A stretch of 64,000 nt of DNA from Mannheimia cairinae (GCF_028649535.1 NZ_JAQSJE010000004.1:124001-188000); one strand, 5' to 3'; shown: positions 6,855-13,212, counted from the stretch's first letter. The notes: generated by a model not told the origin, from the sequence alone. Program-made: numbers and translations.

Positions 6855-6916
6855 TTTCCTTGTCCTTCTTCAATACGGACCGTAATAGGACCGTTCTTTG
6901 GAGTGAGTTTGCTCAT
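6851..6916 (-). CDS. Candidate 21-residue microprotein
   Basis: An ATG at 6916 with GAGGGG 6-8 bases upstream opens a 21-codon frame (begins MSKLTPKNGPITVRI, ends EEGQGK) that stops at 6851. Its start overlaps the stop of the upstream gene (ATGA) and its stop overlaps the start of the downstream gene (ATGA). It may encode a real microprotein or serve only to carry ribosomes between its neighbours. Confidence 0.4.
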   Translation of the reverse strand: MSKLTPKNGPITVRIEEGQGK

Positions 6917-7356
6917 TCTTTCCCCTCTTTCATTCGTTTTTCAGTAAAGGCTAGATCGATTCCTTTACGATATTCTTTACTCATCATTTCTTTAGTGATT
7001 TTGTTTCCGTGTTGATCGATAAATGGATTTATTTGCTGCGGTGGCGGAAGCTTGTTAATTTCCGCCACAAGGTCATCATTCACTAATAGGGGAGTAGCGG
7101 TTAGTTGTTGATGATAGGCAATGATAGCGAGAGCTTCTAAAAAGCCTGTAGCTCCCGCCATTTCAATATTGATATGGTCGTCTAGGTCAAGAGAAAGCAC
7201 CCCAATAAAAAATGGGTTGCCGTTATCGTGGTATAGTCGTTCAATTCGGATATGCGGAAAACCTAAAAAGCTCAATGTTGCTTTGATAGGCTCATTCATT
7301 AAAGCGGTAATACCCGGTAAATTTAATTCGTGTTTTAATGTGTTTTTTGTTTTCAT
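6913..7356 (-). CDS. Hypothetical island protein, 147 aa
   Basis: I do not recognise this 147-residue protein. Residues about 28-75 have alternating hydrophobic strands (IKATLSFLGFPHIRIERLYHD, FFIGVLSLDLDDHINIEMAG), suggesting a beta-rich domain, followed by a proline-rich linker (KLPPPQQINPF) and a basic C-terminal helix KEYRKGIDLAFTEKRMKEGK. It sits in the small-gene run between the antirepressor and the terminase-like genes and is coupled to the next open frame by an ATGA overlap. Confidence 0.5.
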   Translation of the reverse strand: MKTKNTLKHELNLPGITALMNEPIKATLSFLGFPHIRIERLYHDNGNPFFIGVLSLDLDDHINIEMAGATGFLEALAIIAYHQQLTATPLLVNDDLVAEINKLPPPQQINPFIDQHGNKITKEMMSKEYRKGIDLAFTEKRMKEGKE

Positions 7357-7361
7357 CTTGT

Positions 7362-7649
7362 TTAATTCTCCATTCTCTCCGCCACTTTTAGCAGCTTATT
7401 GAGTTGTTTCTTTAATATGCCTACCGTGATTAAATCGTTTTCTATTGGCATTACCTTGTATTGCTTCTCTAGTGCCTCTATTCGCCTACCTAGCATTATT
7501 AAAAGCTCGAGCAGGAGGTAAGGCTCATTATCTGAATACAGGCTTAAAAACGTGAATAATGGCGTTTTATTGCCTTTGTTGTTTTCTAGATAATGGCGAA
7601 TAGCTAACCGCATTAAAACGGGGTTTTGTTTTGCTATAATGCACCGCAT
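7362..7649 (-). CDS. Hypothetical island protein, 95 aa
   Basis: An unrecognised, leucine-rich helical protein of 95 residues (FLSLYSDNEPYLLLELLIM, then ILKKQLNKLLKVAERMEN). The hydrophobic helices and lysine-rich C-terminus suggest a small oligomeric protein. GAGG precedes the ATG at 7649 by 7 bases, and an internal ATG (MRLAIRHYLENN, residue 13) is an alternative start. It follows the antirepressor gene by 11 bp and precedes the 147-residue gene by 5 bp. Confidence 0.5.
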   Translation of the reverse strand: MRCIIAKQNPVLMRLAIRHYLENNKGNKTPLFTFLSLYSDNEPYLLLELLIMLGRRIEALEKQYKVMPIENDLITVGILKKQLNKLLKVAERMEN

Positions 7650-7660
7650 TATTTGCCTCG

Positions 7661-8398
7661 TTACTTCTGATTAAATTTAACTGCTAACATCTCAGCGAGC
7701 TTGCTCTTGCGTTGCTGATAATCGGATATTCCCATATCAAGCAACAAACTATCGGCTTGCTCTAGATATTCCAGTTTGAGCAACTGCTCGATATTAAGAG
7801 CGTTTCTTGTATCGCCTATGATGTTGTGAGCCTGTCGCCAGTGATGAACATTCATACCCAATAGCACATTCATTAGCATTTTTGCTTCATTGATATAGTG
7901 CTTTTGGCTTGTTGCCTTACCCTCTCTTTCTCTTGCTTGTTCAAGTGAGTTACACATTCGCTTGAATGGGGTTTTTACTGCCTCTCGGTCTTTATGCCAT
8001 TGTTGGCGATACTGCATTACATCATCAGGTGCAATCTGTGATAGCCGCTCTTCACATTGAATAAAGTATTTTCTCGCTAATTTCCCTTGCTCGTTTCGCT
8101 CTAACATAGCTAATTCTTTAGCCATTGATACGGTCAGCAAATACTCATTGCGTTTACTTGCACCTCTAACGCCTTGTTTACGATTCATAATTTTATGAAA
8201 CGTAAAATAATCCTTATTTTTCTCAAAGAAACCTGCTTCAATCGCTTTTACAATCCAGTCCGCAAAGTGCTGTTTGCTCTCTAAGAATTGCCATAATTGG
8301 CGACCATCAACTAATTGTTTGATTTCTCCTTGATGTTGTTGCGTAACAATCGGTAAGAATTCGGTTAATTGAGTGGCTGAATAATTTTCTGCTGTCAT
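7661..8398 (-). CDS. AntA/AntB-family antirepressor
   Basis: A 245-residue protein. Residues about 15-110 match the AntA/AntB N-terminal domain: VDGRQLWQFLESKQHFADWIVKAIE, then FEKNKDYFTFHKI and EYLLTVSMAKELAMLERNEQGKLARKYFIQCEE, the closing signature of phage antirepressors. The C-terminal ~110 residues (YRQQWHKDREAVKTPFKRMCNSLEQAR onward) form a separate helical domain. Such proteins relieve phage repression by binding repressors, which in a satellite could mean interference with its own or its helper's repressor. The ATG at 8398 is favoured over an upstream TTG because GGGAGG is correctly spaced. It lies 11 bp after the AlpA gene, so both are probably co-expressed. Confidence 0.8.
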   Translation of the reverse strand: MTAENYSATQLTEFLPIVTQQHQGEIKQLVDGRQLWQFLESKQHFADWIVKAIEAGFFEKNKDYFTFHKIMNRKQGVRGASKRNEYLLTVSMAKELAMLERNEQGKLARKYFIQCEERLSQIAPDDVMQYRQQWHKDREAVKTPFKRMCNSLEQAREREGKATSQKHYINEAKMLMNVLLGMNVHHWRQAHNIIGDTRNALNIEQLLKLEYLEQADSLLLDMGISDYQQRKSKLAEMLAVKFNQK

Positions 8399-8409
8399 TG
8401 GCAACCTCC

Positions 8410-8646
8410 CTATACTGTTCTGCTATTCGCTAGTGATTGAATAAATGCGTTGATTTCACTCTCTAGATAACCAACCGAATTTGCTCCTAGTTGAATCTTC
8501 TTCGGGAAGTCAGGGCGATAGCGTTTAGATTTCGGATTTTGCCAGTCTGAAAAAGTGGTTTTGCCTACGCCTAATTTTTGGTGTGCGTGAAGTGGGCGGA
8601 TAATGCGAACATTATCGGTTGAATGAGTAGTTACACTTTCGGTCAT
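8410..8646 (-). CDS. AlpA-family transcriptional regulator
   Basis: A 78-residue protein of the AlpA/MerR-like helix-turn-helix type: LHAHQKLGVGKTTFSDWQNPKSKRYRPDFPKKIQLGANSVGYLESEINAFIQ. The order HTH, then PDFPKKIQLG, then a W/Y-x-ESE helix is the AlpA signature. In Gram-negative PICIs and P4-like satellites AlpA-type proteins activate excision or the early operon. It is the first gene of a run continuing through the antirepressor and small genes, with GGGG upstream of the ATG and a palindrome (8750-8773) in the region before it. Confidence 0.8.
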   Translation of the reverse strand: MTESVTTHSTDNVRIIRPLHAHQKLGVGKTTFSDWQNPKSKRYRPDFPKKIQLGANSVGYLESEINAFIQSLANSRTV

Positions 8647-8749
8647 TGTTTTTCCCCTATACTGTTGAATTGGAATTGAAATGCTTAAACCGTGAAAGGG
8701 TATAAGCGGTTTGGATAGGGGTATTTTGAGAGAACTGAAATTTTAGGTA

Positions 8750-8773
8750 TTGGGAATTCCTAAGTATTCCCAA
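8750..8773. promoter_or_regulatory. Palindromic site upstream of alpA-type gene
   Basis: TTGGGAA (8750-8756) and TTCCCAA (8767-8773) form a perfect 7-bp inverted repeat 10 bp apart, about 105 bp upstream of the AlpA-type start. It is a candidate operator; the binding protein is unknown. Confidence 0.4.
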
Positions 8774-8783
8774 AAATTTAGAT

Positions 8784-8811
8784 AATAAAAAAGGGCATTT
8801 CTGATCTGCCC
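8784..8811 (-). terminator. Terminator of the 292-aa gene
   Basis: GGGCA...TGCCC stem on the minus strand followed by six T residues, 9 bases after the stop codon at 8820. Confidence 0.7.
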
Positions 8812-8819
8812 ATTAAGAT

Positions 8820-9698
8820 TTAACGATTAAGATAGTTTGATAATGTTTTTGTATCAGGTATAGAATAATGCAGTTCTTGCCCTGTTTCTCGTTCTATTTT
8901 TGCTTTCAATTTGTACAGATAAGAATTTAATCCGCTTGCCGTGAGCTTATCCCCTTTTTTCGGTAAATCATCAAAAGAAAGGCTCATTAATTTAAGAACA
9001 TCTGCTACTTTATCGGGATTTACAGCTTTTTGTCGTTGTAACTGCCGGTAAAGTTCACGCCCTTTTTCTAGTCGATCTTCAGCGTCTTTTTGGGCCATTT
9101 TGGCTTGTTGTACTTGAATTGCCATTGATTGAAGCGCTAAATCACTATCCCTAGTTTTACTTTCTGCATTTGCTAAATCTGTTTTTAGATTGGTATTTTC
9201 AGCAAGTAATTTTTGATATTCTTTACTCATTCTTTCATATTCAATTAAATCAACAATAGGCTTTAATTCTTCATCGTGAAAAATGGTTTTAGGGCGATCA
9301 TTGGGGTAATGTTCAGAAATAAAGGCTTTTAAATCTTTAATCCAAAAATAACGTCTATCATAAGCAACGTGATCAATCATAGGATTTCCTTTATTATCCT
9401 TTCTTATATTGCCTAGATAGTCAGTAAGAATTTCCCCTCCTTCTCCATGTTCCCTAACAACCCTTAGTTTACCTTCACTGATTGCTCTATTTAGCATTCT
9501 AGTTTTTTTTTCTAAACAAGGGATATAAGGGTGGCTATAAATACTTTGTGATATTCTTGATGTTAATTTTACTTCATCTGATAAATCATCAAATCTCACT
9601 CCGCACCATAATAAAGCGCCTTCTGTGTATGGGATAAGCTCATAATCTACAACTGAACACTCAGGTAAAGAATTATAGTAATGTTGTGTTTTTGCCAT
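8820..9698 (-). CDS. Hypothetical coiled-coil island protein, 292 aa
   Basis: I do not recognise the family. The N-terminal ~130 residues look globular (LPECSVVDYELIPYTEGALLWCGVRFDDL, RRYFWIKDLKAFISEHYPND). Residues about 150-220 form a heptad-like charged coiled coil (YERMSKEYQKLLAENTNLK through AQKDAEDRLEKGRELYRQLQ). The C-terminus is a small helical domain (LKAKIERETGQ). It is a separate unit with its own terminator, a structured leader (9737-9803) and twin palindromic operators (9814-9847). That is where a satellite master regulator might be expected, but no classical repressor helix-turn-helix is visible. Confidence 0.55.
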   Translation of the reverse strand: MAKTQHYYNSLPECSVVDYELIPYTEGALLWCGVRFDDLSDEVKLTSRISQSIYSHPYIPCLEKKTRMLNRAISEGKLRVVREHGEGGEILTDYLGNIRKDNKGNPMIDHVAYDRRYFWIKDLKAFISEHYPNDRPKTIFHDEELKPIVDLIEYERMSKEYQKLLAENTNLKTDLANAESKTRDSDLALQSMAIQVQQAKMAQKDAEDRLEKGRELYRQLQRQKAVNPDKVADVLKLMSLSFDDLPKKGDKLTASGLNSYLYKLKAKIERETGQELHYSIPDTKTLSNYLNR

Positions 9699-9736
9699 TA
9701 TCTAACTAACGCCCCTATGCGCTGCCTTTATGTGAG

Positions 9737-9803
9737 AGCGTGGAAAGAGAAATAAAGGGCTTTCTCCTTTCGTTTTGGTAGCTACTCCGCCACTATCCAC
9801 GCT
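9737..9803 (-). ncRNA. Candidate structured leader RNA
   Basis: AGCGTGGA (9737-9744) and TCCACGCT (9796-9803) form a perfect 8-bp closing stem around an inner hairpin made from AAAGAGAAA and TTTCTCCTTT. It lies between the operator region and the start of the 292-aa gene, so it would be transcribed as that gene's 5' leader. P4 phage encodes a small structured immunity RNA (CI RNA) in a comparable leader; an analogous role here is speculation. Confidence 0.4.
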
Positions 9804-9813
9804 AATTTGAATA

Positions 9814-9847
9814 AATCCGTATAGATACGGATTGAACCTAATAGGTT
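9814..9847. promoter_or_regulatory. Twin palindromic operators in the 9699-10043 gap
   Basis: AATCCGTATAGATACGGATT (9814-9833) is a perfect 9-bp inverted repeat with a 2-bp spacer. Immediately beside it AACCTAATAGGTT (9835-9847) is a perfect 6-bp inverted repeat with a 1-bp spacer. A possible minus-strand -10 (TAAAAT, 9850-9855) lies just upstream. The rest of this 345-base gap holds the structured leader and a terminator; I see no gene in it. Confidence 0.6.
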
Positions 9848-9962
9848 GTATTTTACCAATTATTCATAAAAATCCCAAACAAAAAGACTGTGTTTTATTA
9901 CAGTGAATAAAAATAGGTTTAGATGCGTGCTGAACTTCATAAGAGTAGGGGAGTAGAGGGAA

Positions 9963-9995
9963 TAAAAAAGCCGCCAATATTTCAATCAGCGGCTT
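9963..9995 (-). terminator. Terminator after the Panacea operon
   Basis: AAGCCGC (9968-9974) and GCGGCTT (89-95 of the same line, 9989-9995) form a perfect stem. On the minus strand it is followed by six T residues, about 50 bases past the stop of the 64-aa gene. Confidence 0.7.
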
Positions 9996-10043
9996 ATTAG
10001 AGTTATAGAATATTCATACAGGCATTTTGATTTATTGCATTTT

Positions 10044-10238
10044 TCAGAAAACGCTTATATCTAGGGGCTTTTCGTCTTTTATACTTGAACAACTCACACT
10101 TAAAATCATATCTTCTTTACCAGTTTCTCCATCAAAACAAGGATCAGTAAGTAAGATATACAAGTGTTTATAATTGTTCTCTTCTTTTCCGTAGTTAGTT
10201 GGGCGAAGAATTGTAACTTGTCTTGTTATATTAGGCAT
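10044..10238 (-). CDS. Short partner of the Panacea protein, possible truncated toxin
   Basis: A 64-residue protein whose ATG overlaps the end of the Panacea gene by 8 nt, so the two are translationally coupled as in toxin-antitoxin pairs. Segments KHLYILLTDPCFDG and ILSVSCSSIKDEKP resemble the first half of small PemK/MazF-like proteins that often accompany DUF4065 antitoxins. It then stops at LDISVF, where the known partners continue for another 60 or so residues. I see no continuation in other frames downstream, so it is either a truncated toxin remnant or a naturally short effector. Confidence 0.45.
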   Translation of the reverse strand: MPNITRQVTILRPTNYGKEENNYKHLYILLTDPCFDGETGKEDMILSVSCSSIKDEKPLDISVF

Positions 10239-10818
10239 TGTTTGAACCGCTTAAGAGTTTTGCCATTGCCTCTTGTTCTTCTAATTGCTCTAATATATTT
10301 TCAATCTCACTTTCTGTTTTGCCTAAATGAGAGAGTAAGGTTTTTAAATAAATAGGCTTACTTCTTCCTTGAGGCTCTTCCCACTCTGGAATGTATTTAG
10401 GGTTGTGGGTATATTCAACTAAAGCGAAAGGCTTAAAGCCTCCAAATTTAGCAAAGATTTCATCTAGAATTTCTGTGTCACTTTCAGAAAGGCAATCAAA
10501 AAAGTATTCATCAGTTGTATCTATTTCTTTTCTAAGGCTAATTTTATGATCTTCTTTATCCGCTATCCATTCACCCCATATACTTGCCTTTTGGTAAATG
10601 CTAGCCTCTTCGCCTCTCATTAAGTTAAGTGTATTACTTAATATAGGACCATATGGCAAAGAGTAATATTCATCATTTGAAATTGAATAATTGTATCTAT
10701 CCCAAGATAATCTGTCGGCAAGATAGAGTAGTTTCATCGCTTTGATATGCTCCATTGTGCCGCCAGCCTTATTTAATAAATAAGCCGTTGCTTGAGCTAT
10801 CTTTAGTTCATCAAACAT
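10231..10818 (-). CDS. Panacea-domain (DUF4065/SocA-like) antitoxin
   Basis: A 195-residue protein with the Panacea/DUF4065 signature: IAQATAYLLNKAGGTMEHIKAMKLLYLADRL near the N-terminus, then YSLPYGPILSNTLNLM, and the C-terminal helix LSESDTEILDEIF with FALVEYTHNPKYIPEWEEP. Proteins of this family act as chaperone-like antitoxins for many unrelated toxins, some of them phage-defence modules. Phage satellites often carry such cargo between the integrase and the regulatory genes, which is exactly this gene's position. AGGAG lies 8 bases before the ATG, and a palindrome (10842-10855) sits 23 bp upstream of the start. Confidence 0.8.
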   Translation of the reverse strand: MFDELKIAQATAYLLNKAGGTMEHIKAMKLLYLADRLSWDRYNYSISNDEYYSLPYGPILSNTLNLMRGEEASIYQKASIWGEWIADKEDHKISLRKEIDTTDEYFFDCLSESDTEILDEIFAKFGGFKPFALVEYTHNPKYIPEWEEPQGRSKPIYLKTLLSHLGKTESEIENILEQLEEQEAMAKLLSGSNNA

Positions 10819-10841
10819 TATTAAATCTCCTATTGCCTAGT

Positions 10842-10855
10842 AACCTAACTAGGTT
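10842..10855. promoter_or_regulatory. Palindromic operator before the Panacea gene
   Basis: AACCTAACTAGGTT has perfect 6-bp arms with a 2-bp spacer. The 12-mer AACCTAACTAGG also occurs at 1396-1407 directly before the secreted cargo gene, and a near copy (AACCTAATAGGTT) is at 9835-9847. Confidence 0.5.
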
Positions 10856-10889
10856 ATTTTATTCATGTGTTATAAAGATAAATTACAAC

Positions 10890-11045
10890 TTAATAAACTT
10901 GTATAGGTTTTGGTAATGCTTTATAGGTTAAATTATGGCTCGGCTCTGGGCGTTTTAGAGTTTCTGTCCGTAGGGTTCGTTTCCCCTCTAAATGCTCCTT
11001 CATTGCCGTTAAGCCTTCTAATAAATCATCGTATAGTGTCGTCAT
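10890..11045 (-). CDS. Small protein resembling an antitoxin N-terminus, 51 aa
   Basis: The ATG at 11045 has GGGAG 7 bases upstream and opens a 51-codon frame. The first ~30 residues (TTLYDDLLEGLTAMKEHLEG then KRTLRTETLKRP) look like the N-terminal arm of HigA/XRE-type antitoxins, but the helix-turn-helix that should follow is missing and the peptide ends PKPIQVY. It may be a decayed antitoxin or a short regulator. Confidence 0.5.
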   Translation of the reverse strand: MTTLYDDLLEGLTAMKEHLEGKRTLRTETLKRPEPSHNLTYKALPKPIQVY

Positions 11046-11189
11046 AATATCTCCCTATAAAGCTTTGATTAAATCAATGAGAATATTCAATGATTATAAA
11101 AGAATCTCAATTTTTCAATAGGTGCTATTGCATTTAGATATTCTCAATTCCTAAAATTTTCAGAAATTTTTTATCATTTACCCCTGTTT

Positions 11190-11283
11190 TATCACTTCTA
11201 TCACTTGTTATCACTTCCTCTATCACTTCCTTACTTTCCTTATTTATCAAGGCTTGAAAGGGTATAGAAGTGATAAGTGACAG
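11190..11283. repeat. Right iteron cluster, mirror image of the left one
   Basis: Four copies of TATCACTT (complement of AAGTGATA) at 11190, 11199, 11209 and 11221, then after about 40 bp AAGTGATA followed by AGTGACAG (11268-11283). Read on the minus strand the order and spacing match 2296-2398, including a shared CAAGCCTTGA-type segment in the middle. The 11046-11395 gap holds this cluster and the integrase terminator; I accept no gene in it. Confidence 0.65.
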
Positions 11284-11331
11284 AAAAGTGGAAAAAAATA
11301 GGTGTCGTATTTTTTTAATATATTTAGACAA

Positions 11332-11363
11332 TAAAAAAGCCGTCAAGAAATCATCTTAACGGC
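11332..11363 (-). terminator. Terminator of the integrase gene
   Basis: On the minus strand GCCGTTAAGA...TCTTGACGGC (one G-T wobble) is followed by six T residues, 33 bases past the integrase stop. Confidence 0.8.
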
Positions 11364-11395
11364 ATTATAAGCGGTCGTATTTGGCGGAAGCTTCA

Positions 11396-12637
11396 CTAAG
11401 CTACTTTTAAATGATATTGAGGCAAGCTACCTTGTGAGCATTCCTCTACAAAATCAGCCCATACTTGAAGAAGTTTAAAGCGTTGCTCTAGCCGTTCACC
11501 CCTGTCGTATGCCGCCTTTATCCTGTCTGAGTTCATATGCGATAAAGCAACCTCTATTAAATCGCTGTTGTAACCTTTCTCATTAAGATAGGTTGAGGCA
11601 ATCGAGCGTAAGCCGTGAGCAACTAGCTTTCCTTTATAGCCCATTCTCTTAATCGCTCCGTTAGCGGTTTGGGGGTTTACGTGTGTTTGTGGATTTTTGA
11701 CACTCGGGAATAAATATTCCTTACCGCCACTTAATTTTTTAATCTCTCGTAAGAGTGCAACGGCTTGCCGTGAGAGCGTGATTTTATGCTCTATGCCTCG
11801 CTTCATGTTTTCGGCTGGAATAGTCCATAACTTTGCCCTTTCGTCTATATCCGCCCATTTTGCTTTTGCTGCTTCATTTGGGCGTGTCATAGTGAGTAAC
11901 TGCCACAAAATTAAATAGCGTGTTTGTAAATGGATTTGTGCATTCTGTAAGGTATATAAGAACTCCCCTAAATCTTCCGGCTTGATTGTTTTAAAATGCT
12001 CTACAGTCGGGCTATCAAATTCTTTCGCAATATTGGCGGTAGGGTTAGCCGGTATCATTTCACGATGTAAAGCAAAGGTCATTATTTCGTTATGCTTTTG
12101 AATCGTCCGCTTTAGCTTCTCTAGCTTGCCCTCGTCTTGATAGCGTTTAAAGGCTTTAATCGCCATCGGTGCGGTTATATGCGTGATAGGCATTTTTCCA
12201 AAATGGGGGAGTAGGTTATTTTTGATTAAGGCGATCACGTCTTTTTGGTAATTATCCGAAAAGTTTTTCTTGGTTTTGCGGTGTTCTAACCAAGCCCACG
12301 CCACATTCTCATAAGTTGTATTGAGCTCATTAGCCCTCGCTTGTGCTTGTTCTTGGCGGTGGATTTGAGGATCGATATTTTGAGCAAGCAAGACATTAAA
12401 CACATCTCTAGTTTGTCTTGCTTGTTGTAATGAAATATCGGGATAACTCCCAATGCTAATTAAAGCTCGCTTCTTCGGGGTAGTATACGGCTTGTAATAG
12501 TTAAATCGCCACAACTTAGATCCGTTAGGCTTTATCAGCAAATAAAGTCCTTTGCCGTCAGACAATGTATATTCTTTTTCTTTGGGGCTAGCTTTATCTA
12601 GCTGTGTATTTGTGAGAGGTGTCGTCAATCGTGCCAT
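11396..12637 (-). CDS. int: P4-type tyrosine recombinase (integrase)
   Basis: A 413-residue integrase. The N-terminal DUF4102-type domain (LSDGKGLYLLIKPNGSKLWR, then KRALISIGSYPDISLQQAR) binds arm sites. The C-terminal catalytic domain shows the first catalytic Arg in TMTRPNEAAKAKW, the HxxR box in VAHGLRSIASTYL, a conserved His in ALSHM and the nucleophilic Tyr in KAAYDRGERLEQR. It should catalyse integration and excision at the ssrA 3' side. It reads away from ssrA, its start only 138 bp from the right 62-bp repeat, the standard layout. The ATG at 12637 is preferred over one 27 bases upstream because AAGGGG lies 6 bases before it. Confidence 0.92.
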   Translation of the reverse strand: MARLTTPLTNTQLDKASPKEKEYTLSDGKGLYLLIKPNGSKLWRFNYYKPYTTPKKRALISIGSYPDISLQQARQTRDVFNVLLAQNIDPQIHRQEQAQARANELNTTYENVAWAWLEHRKTKKNFSDNYQKDVIALIKNNLLPHFGKMPITHITAPMAIKAFKRYQDEGKLEKLKRTIQKHNEIMTFALHREMIPANPTANIAKEFDSPTVEHFKTIKPEDLGEFLYTLQNAQIHLQTRYLILWQLLTMTRPNEAAKAKWADIDERAKLWTIPAENMKRGIEHKITLSRQAVALLREIKKLSGGKEYLFPSVKNPQTHVNPQTANGAIKRMGYKGKLVAHGLRSIASTYLNEKGYNSDLIEVALSHMNSDRIKAAYDRGERLEQRFKLLQVWADFVEECSQGSLPQYHLKVA

Positions 12638-12675
12638 AAATTCCCCTTGAGCCTTGAATAGCAAAGCTTAACCAT

Positions 12676-12737
12676 GATTTTAGTTATATGGGATTAAAGT
12701 TTAGATATACCGTATAACTAAACATATAACTAAAATC
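12676..12737. other. Integrase arm-type sites (right)
   Basis: An inverted copy GATTTTAGTTATA (12676-12688) and the direct pair TATAACTAAAC plus TATAACTAAAATC (12712-12737) lie between int and the core repeat. The direct pair repeats the block at 1273-1298 with two differences. Confidence 0.55.
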
Positions 12738-12774
12738 TTCGGATTTGATTGTATCTTATAGGTACGGATAGGAC

Positions 12775-12836
12775 AATAAAAAAGCCTTGAACTATTGAAA
12801 TTCAAGGCTCTTTAGGTATCTATAGAACTCTATAGG
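12775..12836. repeat. attR-like direct repeat (copy 2), includes ssrA terminator
   Basis: Second 62-bp copy. It contains AGCCTTGAA (12783-12791) and TTCAAGGCT (12801-12809); on the minus strand this perfect stem is followed by TTTTTTATT, so it terminates ssrA, whose 3' end is 9 bases beyond the repeat. Confidence 0.8.
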
Positions 12837-12845
12837 TTTACAATT

Positions 12846-13212
12846 TGGTGGAGCTGGGGGGATTTGAACCCCCGTCCGAAATTACTCTACCTTCAGCACT
12901 ACACGTTTAGTCTCGTCTTTAATTTCATTAATTGACTGCGGACAGACACGCCATCAAAAAACTAGCTTTATTCAATTTAGTGCTTCGATCCTAAAGCGGC
13001 GGCTTCAACACGATCTCGTTTTGGGTGACTTATCTTTACCCTCGTCTTACGAGCGGAAGCTGAGGAGATAAGGCTTTAAGGCAGGTTATTAAGCTGCTAA
13101 AGCGTATTGTTCGTCGTTTGCGACTATTATTTTGCGGTTTATTTACGAGGCCTACCGCACCTCGACGTGCACCTTGGGCTTCGCTAATCCCGTCGAATCC
13201 AAAATCAGCCCC
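12846..13212 (-). ncRNA. ssrA: tmRNA (10Sa RNA)
   Basis: A 367-nt transfer-messenger RNA. The 5' end GGGGCTGATTTTGGATTCGA and the 3' end ...GCTCCACCA pair as the alanine-tRNA-like acceptor. The tag frame lies at 13089-13121 and encodes ANDEQYALAA followed by TAA, with resume codon GCA, the same tag as Haemophilus. With SmpB it rescues stalled ribosomes and marks the product for ClpXP. Its downstream side is the integration site of the satellite island; the mature RNA appears complete. Confidence 0.97.

Larger units (their letters stand above)
1140..12836. mobile_element. Phage-satellite-like integrated island (PICI type) at ssrA
   Basis: The element is bounded by 62-bp direct repeats (1140-1201 and 12775-12836, one mismatch). 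The right copy is the terminator region of ssrA, so insertion was at the tmRNA 3' side and the left copy is the displaced one. Inside each end is a near-identical 26-bp block (1273-1298 and 12712-12737) that looks like integrase arm sites. Contents: tyrosine integrase next to the right end, AlpA-type regulator, AntA/AntB antirepressor, Ash/Icd-like protein, D5/P4-type helicase, two small-terminase-like proteins, a Panacea antitoxin, small unknown genes, and a secreted cargo protein. No capsid, tail, portal or large-terminase gene is present. This matches Gram-negative phage-inducible chromosomal islands, which parasitise helper phages; a decayed prophage is the alternative. Confidence 0.8.

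Noticed and set aside
8406-8663. A repeated CCCTATACTGTT on both sides of the AlpA-type gene as a possible att or operator pair
   Set aside because: Both copies overlap start-codon regions, and one is also the end of the AlpA-type coding sequence; a 12-bp match with ribosome-site content is weak evidence.
11134-11346. A 70-codon minus-strand frame between the small antitoxin-like gene and int
   Set aside because: It lies across the AAGTGATA iteron cluster and the integrase terminator region, so its codons are explained by the repeats; it has no good ribosome site.
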